NCBI GenBank assembly: GCA_963969365.1
Contig: OZ017750.1
Coordinates: forward strand, 2,728,001 to 2,792,000
Source of the DNA: Asterochloris sp. CNOR1
Taxonomy: Eukaryota; Chlorophyta; Trebouxiophyceae; Trebouxiales; Trebouxiaceae
Length of the DNA stretch: 64,000 nt
Reading direction: 5' to 3'
Positions 21,401 to 31,700 of this stretch are shown here, in pieces. The notes under the pieces were generated by a model that had not been told where the DNA came from, did no database searches, and saw only the letters and a list, made by a program, of their open reading frames with translations. How positions within the stretch are numbered: the first letter of the stretch is position 1; every line of letters begins with the position of its first letter. Made by a program: the position numbers and the translations under genes.

Positions 21401-23029
21401 ACAGGTGGTTACCTGCTTGCCCAGTCTCGGTGCAGATGAGGCCTTTGCAGTCATCCAGGACAGAAGAGGATGCTGTTGCTTGCTGATACAGTTGGCAGTG
21501 AAGTTGGATGTGAGCCTGCCAACAGAAGTTTCTTACATCAGCTGGAGGCTGACAACTGCTCCTGTGAGAAGCATTGGGACAACAGGGAGGGGTAGTGGCT
21601 GACTTGGTGACACATGGAGGCTGCTCTCTGAACGTAACAAGCAGCAAGCTGACAGTTGGAGCGGTGCTGAAATCTTGACAGAGTGAACTGTGCCATGTGC
21701 TGCATCACCCTCAGCCATAAGGCAGCGCACTCTGAGCTCTTGCTGCAGTGGTGACGTGAGCTTGCACAAGAGATGCAGACTGTGCAGCTGAGTTCAGGGG
21801 TGCCCGGGCAGCAATGCCACCCCTTCACCATCAGCCATGCAGCAGCACAACTGTTTTGGCCACCCCTGTCAGCCATGTGCAGCTCAACTAGCACATTGGG
21901 CACACTGCTGATCAGTTCTCCAGAGAGCTCCAGGAAGCTGCATGGCGCCAGGCACAGGATCGCTGGCCGACATGGCAAGACGCACACCTGACACCTGCAG
22001 GAACAAGCTGGTGGAGAGGCTGAAGGCTGTGCAGGCCAAGCAGGCGACGGAGGCTGCCAGCAGGCCTGAGTCCAAGCAGTGGATTGACCCTGCGCTCATT
22101 GAAAGATACACCAGGTGGGTCCCATCGTGTCCAGCCGGGTCAAGTTCAGGAGGCAGCACCTGCATGCTCCTGCGGCACTCCCAGCACTGTGTTCCTGACC
22201 AGTCTGGGGACGCCATTAGGTGTACTGGTCTGCAGATCATGTCCGTCTCAGGAGTGGAGTCATGGGTGCTGTCTTGCTTGGCGCAAGGGTGACCTGCTGA
22301 GATGACATGTCGCAGCCGACCCCTACAGCATTCAGGAGGGCAACGAGGCTGTCTAACAACACGCCGTGAGCCTTCTCCAGCTCCTCCCCTGCAATCATCG
22401 ACTGGTGACAGTATGCTGTTCAGGGAGCGGGAGGAGGCTGCACAGCTGGAGGAGCAGCGCCGCAAGGCAGCTGTGGTCGAGAGGGCAGCCAAGTTCCAGG
22501 ATGCATTGGCAGGGCAGATCGCTGAGAAGCAGCAACGGCGCCAGGAGGCTGCAGAGCAGCAGCGCAGGGACCTGCAGCGCATGCAGGAGGTTGCCAAGGT
22601 GACTTCCAGTCTTGCATCTGATGAGTGCTGACATGAATGCTCAGAGCGGCAAGTGTGTTCAGGAGGTTGCATTAGATGCAGAAGGCTGTCAGGGCTAGCC
22701 TGGCCTTCATGATCTGCGAATGCCTGGTGTAGCTATTCAAGCAGCCTCCAGCTTGTATGGCTGCTGCCTTGAGCGCATAGCCGCGCTTGACAGCATGGCG
22801 GGCTGCATCTGCACATGAAGAGTGGTGTGTGCAGGAGGCTGAGGCTGCAGAGAAAGCCGAAGAGGCAGCTCGGGCAGCCAAGAAGGCAGCTTTCAAGGCT
22901 TCACTCGACAAGCAAGTCAAGGAGGCAGCCGCACGTAAGGTGCAGCAGCCCATGTCGCCTGTGGAGCGCTGCATAAACAAAGACTTGCTGGACAAGATCC
23001 AAACATACCAGAAGACCGGGTTGGTCTAG
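18486..23029 (+). CDS. Coiled-coil protein of axonemal (cilia/flagella-associated) type
   Basis: Nine exons: 18486-18847, 18935-19029, 19417-19502, 19947-20069, 20495-20617, 21238-21404, 22001-22114, 22424-22598 and 22835-23029. They join in phase to about 479 residues. After a helical N-terminus (LRSMLVQNFRSHKLAPSVLQ) and DEWAKIFHFKSQIGKVE, nearly all is charged, Ala/Glu/Lys/Arg/Gln-rich coiled coil. Examples are AWLKLQQAETQRWQREEQKQ, DIAYQKKFAAILDKQEADR and REREEAAQLEEQRRKAAVVE. It ends in SPVERCINKDLLDKIQTYQK. The texture resembles trichohyalin-plectin-homology ciliary proteins (CFAP45, CFAP53, CFAP210, MNS1 types), but I cannot name an ortholog. A TGTAA at 23302-23306 is a candidate polyadenylation signal inside the facing MiaB gene. 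An upstream exon cannot be excluded. The ciliary role is inference, helped by DNAL4 in the same window. Confidence 0.75.
19374..19440 (+). repeat. 38-bp tandem duplication of a 3' splice site and exon start
   Basis: The sequence ccgcagatgagaaggtgcgt (from 19373) recurs as ccgcagataagaaggtgcac (from 19411), 38 bases later. Only the downstream copy keeps the coiled-coil frame. Use of the upstream AG would add 38 bases and shift the frame. Confidence 0.8.
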
Positions 23030-23189
23030 AGCCCCACCTCCAACAAGCCAGCCGCCCAACGAGTTATTTGATGCAGTGCCCTAGAAAGAGACCAAACGCT
23101 CGAAGCCTGCCCCGCTTGCTGCTCAGCTTGTCAATTAACATACAGCTCATTCAAGATGCTCATGCACAGTTTGCACGGCTCCACACTAT

Positions 23190-23262
23190 TGAGTCTGGGG
23201 TCGTGAGGAGCAGCAACAGTGCAGACTGGGGTCGTGAGGAGCAGCAACAGTGCAGACTGGGG
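23190..23262. repeat. 32-bp tandem repeat, two copies
   Basis: The unit tggggtcgtgaggagcagca(acagtgcagac) is repeated exactly twice between the convergent coiled-coil and MiaB genes. It lies in the presumed overlapping 3' UTRs. Confidence 0.85.
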
Positions 23263-23277
23263 CTGCTCCCTTGCAGC

Positions 23278-26200
23278 TCACTGCATGGCTGAAGCAGTGC
23301 CTGTAAATTCAGACTCTGGTTGATGCATCTGTCTGAGCTGTGGTATCGCTTCACTCTGCATGGCATACATGCTCTGCGGGACCAGCTGCGCAGGGATGCA
23401 CGACGTCCCAGCAGAGTCGACGAAATCAGTCAGCGTAGTTCTGTGCAGGGCAGTGCCCATCAGGGTGGATGCCCCCGCGTCCTGAATCTTGACTGCCACA
23501 TAGTCCCCAGGCTTGAGGCGGGGACAGCAGAAGGAGCTGCTGCCAGTTGCGTGCCTGGCAGCCTGCCATGCCTGGCCCGAGGCTGGCAAAGGCACGTCTT
23601 CGAACACTGTGCGTTTCATTGTGCAGGTCCTGCCCTGCAGCTTGTGTGGCGCTCGCTTGCTGGGGCCCTCCACCAGCACCAGGTGCACGCTGCCCACCTC
23701 TGCCTGGGACCTGGCTGCCTGGCCCTCCCTGCAGGCACCGATGGCACTGCTCACAGCCGGTGCAACAATGGTGCGGGGACTTCACCACCATGTGCATGCA
23801 GTCTGTCTCTGCCTGGAACCTGGCGGCCTGCCTCTCCCTGAAGGCACCAACTGCACTGCTCAGGCCGCAGCAGGAACTTGCTCGCTGATGCGCAAGCTTG
23901 GCTGACATGATGTCCCTGCAGACAGCAGATCCGCCATCAGCTGGCAGGGCAGCTTCGACACGCTGCAGATCCCTTCCCCATGATGAAGGGCTACCTGTCT
24001 CTGTGGGCAGTGCTGCTAATCACCTGATGGGTGAACAGTGTCGTGAAGGAGGCCAGTGCTGACATCGTAAGTGTGCACAATAGCTCTGTTTGCAGCATTC
24101 CCTGATGTGCAGCGCATTTCCTGCTGCATAGCACACCAGGGCCGTAGCTGACAAAAAGACTCTGCCCAGGTGAACCACACCAATATATTCTAAAGGTGGC
24201 AAAGCTATTTTGTAGCGAGACCATCACGAAAGTCGTGGCGAGCTCTTGCAAGCAACTGCTGATTCAGTCTGTTGCACCCCAGCAGGCTGTACCTGAAGGT
24301 GGCGATGACCTCCTGCAGGCGACACTGCTTGACGGCCTCAGGGACGTCGTCGTGCAGGTGGCGAGCAGCGTGTGTGCGCTCCCGCAGAGAGTAGGCAAAC
24401 ATGAAAGCCTGCTCGTACTGCGTGTCAGCCAGCAGGCTCAGCGTGTCTGCGTGCTCCTCTTCAGTCTCTCCACAGAACCCTGCATGGCGCAGGCGGAAGG
24501 GTGGGTCCATGCTGAAAGTCTTCGGGCCCCCAGCAGGCTCAGATAGCCCCCATGCTCTTCTTCTGTCTTGTCATAGAGCCCTGCTCACGCAAGAGGGCGG
24601 CCTGCTCAAAACGACTGTCAGCCCGCCGGCTCAGGGTCGCTGTGTCTGATGCTACCTGGACACTTGCACAGGCAGGCATTGACATGCAGGGCAGTGACAC
24701 CCAGCAAGAACAGCATGCAGCATATTTCTTGGCAGACTGCTGCATGCCGGGCAAGGTGGTCGACGCTGCTCTAACATGGGTGCTCGTGAACAGGGTTGAC
24801 CTTGTCTTGGAATGTGGCCTGTGCATGGTGCAGCTCAGCTCCTGCCTGTGCACCACAGTATCCCGCTGGAGACCACCGGGGTCCACCTGTGCTTGCTGCT
24901 GAACACACATGCCCACAGCACGGGTGGTGATGAGATCAGATGCCATGAGCAGGCACCACGTGCACCACTGGCACATGCGCAGCGCCTTCTAACAGCATGA
25001 TTGCCAAGGTGATGCATTAGCTTACCGGTGATGATGTCGCTTGACAGCGCGACATTGGGCACAATCTCGCGGACATGCTGCACCAGGGCATCATAGGCCT
25101 CTCTGGTGTAGCCCCGCCTCATGCGCTGCAGCGTGCTGGTGCTGCCGCTTTGTGCGGGCATGTGAAGCTGCTTGCACACATTGGGGCGTGCGGCAATCAC
25201 CTGCACGGAGCCAGACGCAGCTTGACAGGCACAAATTGCATACTGCTCACAGCCCTTGCTCATAAAAATGGCAGTGATGCCATAGGCTGCACCTGGAGTT
25301 GAAGGGCATGAGGTTGGCAGACAGAGAATGCATTGGTGCCGCCCCACTGACACCAAACACATGGCTCACGCCACAGCCATCCCCATGCTGAAGCACCACA
25401 ATCTGCAGACAACAGGGCAGGCTGGTACGAGCAGCAGAGGGCCTGCACAAGTTGAGTTGCACATGGCTTACTCAGGCGCAGCATACAGAATTGGATTTTC
25501 CATGCCAGTGAAGCTTTCCACCCTCGCAGGCAGCCAGTCCCAATCTCAAACACTCAGAACAATGGTCTGCAAGGCTCACCTGCAGGACATCGTCTGAGAA
25601 GTCCTTGGGGTGGGGAGATGTGAATCTGATCCGCATCTCAGGGTCCACCTGCGCCACAGCATCCAGCAGCTCTGCAAACTGCACGCTGCCTGAGCGCTGG
25701 GGCTTGTACACGCTGCGGAAGCCCTGCAGGCAGATGCACAGAGCTGAGGGTCAGGGAGCACGTATGCAGGGAAGGCACACTGCATGTAGGCTGACCGAAC
25801 ACTCTGTGGAAACCCTGCAGGCGAGTGCACAGCTCCGAGGCCTGTGAATGCTGCAGAAGCCCTCAAGACTGGGGCGCAGCATAGAGGTGGGGCGCACAGC
25901 ATGGCGAGCGAGCTCCCCCACGCCAGGGATGGGCAGGGAGCATGAGCATTGCTGCCTCCTCAAGGAGCGCTTGCCAGGTAGGGCCAGCTTCTTCATGAGC
26001 AGATGATACGAGTGCTGTGCAGGGCCTTCTAGCATAGAAGAGAGGTTATACACTGCACCCCACCTGTGCATAGATGGCGAAAGGTTCTGCTCCCACACTG
26101 GCTCCCCAAACTGGCGGCTGCTGAGGAGAGGCCACAGATGCGTCTGCATAGGAGTTGACATTCTGCCCCAGCAGGGTGACCTCCCGTATGCCTGACTCTG

Positions 26201-28532
26201 ACAAGATGCATACCTGCAGGGCGATGATGCGGGTGTTGATGCGTTTGCAGCTATGTGAGGCTACAAGGGCCATGCGGGCAGAGGGGCACAGTGCTAGACG
26301 CTGCTATCTGACGCTGCACAAACAGCAAATCTAACCCTTTCCAGTTTTCACAATGCAAGCTGGGCAGGGCTTGTTGCACAGCATTCACGCCGTGCAACAT
26401 GCAAGCAGCCTTCACGTGTCAGTTGGCGACAAGGAGTGGGGCTGCCGCACCTGCAGCTGGCAAGTTGTGCGGTTGCCACACCAATAGCGCATCTGGCCAC
26501 TGGGCCTCCCTCACGCAGTCAGACACACGCCTCCAATATGCCACAAGCCTGCAAAGCTCGTCCTTGTCGCAAGGCTGGTGTTGCATTGCAGCCCCACCTC
26601 CAGGTACTTGCCTAGCTCTGTACGAGCACATGCAGCTGCACTCAAGCACAGGCAGACCACGACCAGTCCCACTCACCTCTTCCAGGATGGAGGCCAGGGG
26701 CCGGCTGCGCTCCCTCCCCCTCGTGAAGGGCACGATGCAGAAGGAGCACATGTTGTTGCACCCGCGCATGATGCTGAGGAAGGCCGAGGTGGCCCCCTGA
26801 GGCCTGACCGGCAGGATGTCTGCATATGTCTCCTCCAGGCTGAGCTGCACGTTCATGGCGCCCTGGCGCTGCGCCGGGCTGCCGTCTGGAAGGGTGGCGT
26901 TCTGGCCCTGCAGGTGGGGCACATGCATACGTTAGCTGACACAGGCCGGTGGGTTGTGCCTCTGATGGGTGCTGCGAGGCTGCCGGCATTACTGGCAGAC
27001 GCCTGAATGCTGGCAACGACCAGTGCAACTGTACCAGTGGCGAACAAACGCAGCTTTGGCTGCTGCATGAGAGTACTTTAGTTCCCCGCCTGGGCAGCCT
27101 GGAGACAGGCTCGGCTGCCCAGCAGTGAGCAGGGGTTACTGGCCAGATCCCATGCAGACAGACTAAGCAGCACCGCTACATGATGGCCTGGCCACAGGCG
27201 CAGCATGGCACCCTGCAGTGTTGGAGGCAGGCTGAACTGTACAGCTGCGATCAGCCGCAGCATGTCACAGGAGGCATCAGCGCCGCAGGGGAAGAGGTGA
27301 AAGGCCCAGCAGCAGCTGGGCTTGCCAGGCCCCCCCCTTCACTAGTAAACGCAGTGCCCACCTGTACAGCTGCAATCAGCCTGGGCACATCCCGATAGGC
27401 ATCAGGCCCTGCCACAATGTCCACCAGCTTGTCCCTGTCCAGCAGCTGCTCCTTCAGCCGCTCAGCCATGCAGCCCAGCACACCCACCACAGGGCGTGTG
27501 CCTGCAGCATGTTTCCTGCACAGCAGCATCGCGCCATGTGTGATTGTGAGCGTGTGGCACCACAGCCCCACTTAGTAAGCGCCTGCAGTCTGCTCCTGCA
27601 CAGCAATGCCAGCTGCAAGTGCTTGCCGCAAACCGCTATCAGCTGCTGCGCACCGCTGCCCAAGGATCCACCACAGCATGCTTCCTGCTCACAGACACCT
27701 CAACGATGTGCCGCATGGCAAGTGGCGGCTTGCATGGCAGACTATGGTTGTGCTGGCAGCGAAAAGGCTGCACAGACACACAGGAGACACTACGTAAATG
27801 TACTGTGGCCTTCATGACCTTCACCTGCTGCACGCACTTATGATTGCTACATTGACGGCAGCACAGAGCTCATGGTGACACACAATCCAGCAGCGCGCAA
27901 CCAGGCTTCACCTGCGGCCGCCTGCGTTCTGAAGCTTGAGCTGGCGCAGTTTCTCCAGCCTGTGGTGGATGCGCTGCTCTGCACGTTCCCTGATGGCACA
28001 GGTGTTGAGCAGCACCACATCGGCGCTGGTGTCGGTGTCAGTCTGCTCAAATCCGCTGTCAGCGAGGACTGAGAGGAGCACCTCTGAGTCATTGACATTC
28101 ATCTGCAGCAGCACAGGGGTGCTGTGCTGCATGTGCCTCATGTCAGGCGGCTAGATGAGCAGGGAGAACTTTGCCAATCACAGCACCTGGCAGCCATAGG
28201 TCTCAATGTACACCTTGCTCTTCCCTGGCACGCTGCTGTGCTGAAGGGGTGCCTGCAGCGTGAGATTGTCTCTGGATACAGGGTCACAGAGTGCACAGAA
28301 GCAGCACACAGAGACTGATTTTACTCACCTGGTGATTGCTCTGCAGAATGAATTGCAGATCAGGGCCTGCAGGGATGCTGGGGGCATTGAGACTGTCAGA
28401 ATGCAAGCCTGCATTGAGCTCGGTGGCAGCTGCTGGGCTTGCACATGCAGCTTGAACTGATCTGTGATCGAGTGGCAGCTGGTCAGCATGCCAAACGCTC
28501 TGAAGCAGCTGTCGCCCTCTTCTGCCCAGCAT
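23278..28532 (-). CDS. MiaB-type tRNA methylthiotransferase (CDK5RAP1-like)
   Basis: Radical-SAM enzyme that adds a methylthio group to N6-isopentenyl-A37 of tRNA. Ten exons: 28532-28329, 28252-28187, 28102-27912, 27515-27362, 26907-26677, 26213-26064, 25723-25580, 25200-25026, 24479-24293 and 23728-23278. They join in phase to 650 residues. The N-terminus ([20 protein letters not shown]) is basic and unconserved, fitting an organelle transit peptide. The UPF0004 domain has its three cluster cysteines in [20 protein letters not shown] and [10 protein letters not shown]. The radical-SAM core has [20 protein letters not shown] (CxxxCxxC). Also present are [31 protein letters not shown] and [14 protein letters not shown]-type tail with [11 protein letters not shown] and [11 protein letters not shown] completes the protein. 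The last exon's start is duplicated within the preceding intron (see the repeat at 23700-23890). The first exon is 236 bases from the divergent kinase-like gene. Confidence 0.95.
23700..23890 (-). repeat. Duplicated splice acceptor and exon start in MiaB intron 9
   Basis: On the minus strand the functional exon start reads (CTGCAG)GGAGGGCCAGGCAGCCAGGT. About 115 bases upstream in the intron lies a close copy, (CTTCAG)GGAGAGGCAGGCCGCCAGGT. Both encode the same kind of segment: [11 protein letters not shown] in the real exon and [11 protein letters not shown] in the copy. The copy then diverges ([11 protein letters not shown]) where the real exon has [12 protein letters not shown]. Confidence 0.85.
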
Positions 28533-28768
28533 GTTGTGGATGATTTGGCATCATTAGTCACTTTAACCTTCGCCAGAAAGACCCTGCGCTGATCTCTTGC
28601 ATGGTCAGTCAATGGCATTGAGCAGCAGGCGATAACAGACGTGGCGCACTCTCAAGCTGCATGAGTTAGGATCTCTTGAAAGTGCTGTAGACACAACACC
28701 TTTGTAGCTGCTGGCCTCAGGCACCCTGGCAGCCTGCCTGAGGCATCTTGGGGCATGCAGTGAAAAGC
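28533..28768. promoter_or_regulatory. Short divergent promoter region, MiaB / GAF kinase-like
   Basis: Only about 236 bases separate the two start codons, which face away from each other. Both 5' leaders and core promoters must share this stretch unless an unseen upstream exon exists. No TATA-like box stands out. Confidence 0.5.
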
Positions 28769-31700
28769 ATGCCATTCAACCTCAAAAATCCTTTCACTGG
28801 CCTGTTCACACATTCGAATAAAGCTGGAAGTGTGGGCAAGGGCCTTCCCAAGGGTGGCCTGGCCGTGATTGCCATCAGTGGAGGCGCGGTGAGCTGCTCA
28901 TGCCTGTGTGGCCGTAGCAGGTTGACTGCTGATCAACGACACCTCCCTCAGCGCTGGCCTGTGTTGCTCAGCAGCTGGGCTGCCATGCAGGAGGCCAATG
29001 GTGAGGGACCTGGACGGCCAGCGCCTGTGCCAGGCGCCCCCCAACACCCATCCTGGTCATCGCCGGTGCCTCTGCAGCCCCCAGACCCTCCCAATGAGGA
29101 GGAGCGGCTCAAGGCATTGCGCTGCTTGGGGGTGCTGGACAGCAAGAGGGATCCCCAGCTCGATTTTGTGACCGAAGTGGCCACAGAGGCCTTCCAGGTG
29201 GTGGTGTTAGTGTACCCACTGCAGCTGGTTGCGCTCCTAGGCATGCTGCCAGCCTCTGATGCCATGTCCAGCCAGCCACTGTTTCAGCCTGTTTCTCAGG
29301 CAGCTATATGTTTGAGAGCTTAGCATCTTTGTGATGGCCCGCAATCAGGTGCTCATGACTTGGTGCCCAGCCTGCCTGCCTGTCTGTGCCTGCCTGTCTG
29401 CATGCATTGTGCGATTGATTGCTCATGCCAGCCTGCCCAGCGGAGACCATTTATTTGAGACTGTCTGCCCTGCAGCTGGGATACTGCACAATTTCGCTTT
29501 TAGATCAGCAGCGGCAGTGGTTCAAGGCGGCCAAGGGCTTTGAGTATGGGCAGTCCACCGCGCGGCGCAGCTCCTTCTGCACCTGGATTCTGTTACCAGT
29601 CTGCCACGAGGTGATGGTGGTGGAGGACGCCACCAAGGATGCCAGGTCAGCATAGCATGCTCTTTAGCAGCATGTTGCAGCGACAGCTGGCAGTAGGCAG
29701 GTCAGTATTGCTTCCAACGTGGACCCACTGCAAAGGGCAGCAACGTGTACAGTGCAAATGGCTGCTGGCAGGATGCCAGGTCAGCACTGCATTCATTTCT
29801 GGTAGGGCCGCTGCACACAAGGACAGCACTTGGCAGGTCACAGTGGCACTTGTGTACGTAGGACCAGGGGGTCACCAGTCGCAGCCATGCCTTCCAATTG
29901 CAAAACAGCAGCACGCGGCACCAGAGATCCTGGCTCACACTGTGTCTCCGGTTTGGCAGCCAGGCAACAAGCAAAACAGCACAGCGAGGCAGGGTTGCCA
30001 CTTTGAAGTGCTGAGCTGTTGCCTTTGGCGATCCCTTGCCTTTGATGTCAGGCCAGTTCAGCAGCTCGTCCACTGGCCCTGTTTGCAGCCGCAAACATGG
30101 CAGCTGGCAGTTGTGTGTCTTTCTGGTGCGCCGTCACAGTCGCTGCTCTCCAATCGCAGATGCCAGCTGTACAGCAGTATGCAGCCTTGCCAGTCTATGA
30201 CTTGCCTGCAGCAGAACAGCCCAGGGTGTGTCTACAGCACATCAGCGCTTGGGCATTAGCTGCCCCGTGACTGCAGCACAATATGGTGGCGTAAGGCTTC
30301 AAGCGACCAGCCCACATTGCTGCATCAGCATCTCATGGTCACCCAGAGAGATGTCAATAAGGTCCAGGCAGCCAGCTCACACCAAGTCAGCCCGCAAATG
30401 GAGGCATCTTGGATCTGGCACATCAAGGACACCTTGCTGGCTGACCCGCCTTGGCATCGCTGCAGGTTCCGAGACAATTATACTGTGACAGCCCCGCCCC
30501 ACATTCGCTTCTACTGCGCAGCACCGCTGGTCTCATCCAACGGCGAGCGCTTGGGCACGCTGTGAGCAGCCTGATGCATATTAGCTCATGAAACTTCTGA
30601 AGAAACAGTTTGATCACATCCTTGGGCTGCTGAGCTGTTGCCAGTACGCATTCCCACAATGCAAAAACAATCCGCAGGCACATGTGCAGGCAAGTGCTGT
30701 TATCCTGTTGATGCAAAGGGTGCTGTTGCAGGTGTTGCCTGGACACAAAAGTGCGGCAGTTTGGTGCTGAACAGTACTGCCTCCTGTGCAACCTTGCTGA
30801 GCTGGTGGTGCGGCACATCGAGCGCAAGCATGGCCCCCCACCAGAGCCGCTACAGGAAGACCTGGTGGGTCCTTCACAAGTGTCAGGAGGGAGGCAGCAA
30901 TCACAAGGCTTGTCATTGCCTGAGCTGGGCCAATTGCACCTGTGCTGCTCCCATGATGGGCCGAGCCAGCAGCCGCGTGCCTGTTCATAAGCACTTCTGT
31001 CCTCACAATATGCCCTGGCAACGCAACGCCTGGGACAGTATATATCCCGCTGCTCTGCACTCAAGATCTGTAGCCGCTGCTAGCAAGGCATGAGCTGGGT
31101 GTCTGCTGCAGGCAGACAACCTGTACCGACGCGTGTCACACCTCAAGTCAGTAGACCCTGTGCGGCGGCACACAACATGCACCATGCTGGTGGATTTGTC
31201 CAAGCCCAAGTGGCCTGTGCTGTACACAGATGAACTATTTGAGGAAAGGACAGGTGAGTGCAGACGCATAAATGCTGTGTCAGGGTGACCACAGGGCTGC
31301 GAGCAGCCCACCTCACCTGTATCTAACAGCATGCTAAGCTGTGTTAGTGCTGGCTCAGCGAATGTCAGCACTGCCCAGCGCAACGGCAGCTGGTGCGTAG
31401 TCTGCATGACTTCATGACAGCAGTACCCTGTTGGCCTGCTGCGGCTCCATGGTCTTGCTCATAGAACCCAAATGCATACCTGCAGGACTTCAACACTCCT
31501 TGGGTAACTGACAGGATCTCCAAACCAGGGCTGACCCACCCCTTGTTCGCTGCAGGGCTGAAGAGCAAAGCCGTCCTGAAGAAGGGTCTCTGGGAAATCT
31601 TCACCGTGGAAGGGTTTGATGCTGCTGGCTCGCAGCAGCGCTGGCGCACGCTCGTGCGGGATGCGCGGGGTGAGGAGTTCTGTGTGGAAACCAATACAGT

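Noticed and set aside
23320-23905. Overlapping plus-strand frames of 110-170 codons
   Set aside because: They are the complement of the MiaB last exon and its duplicated exon start, which have clear family motifs on the minus strand.
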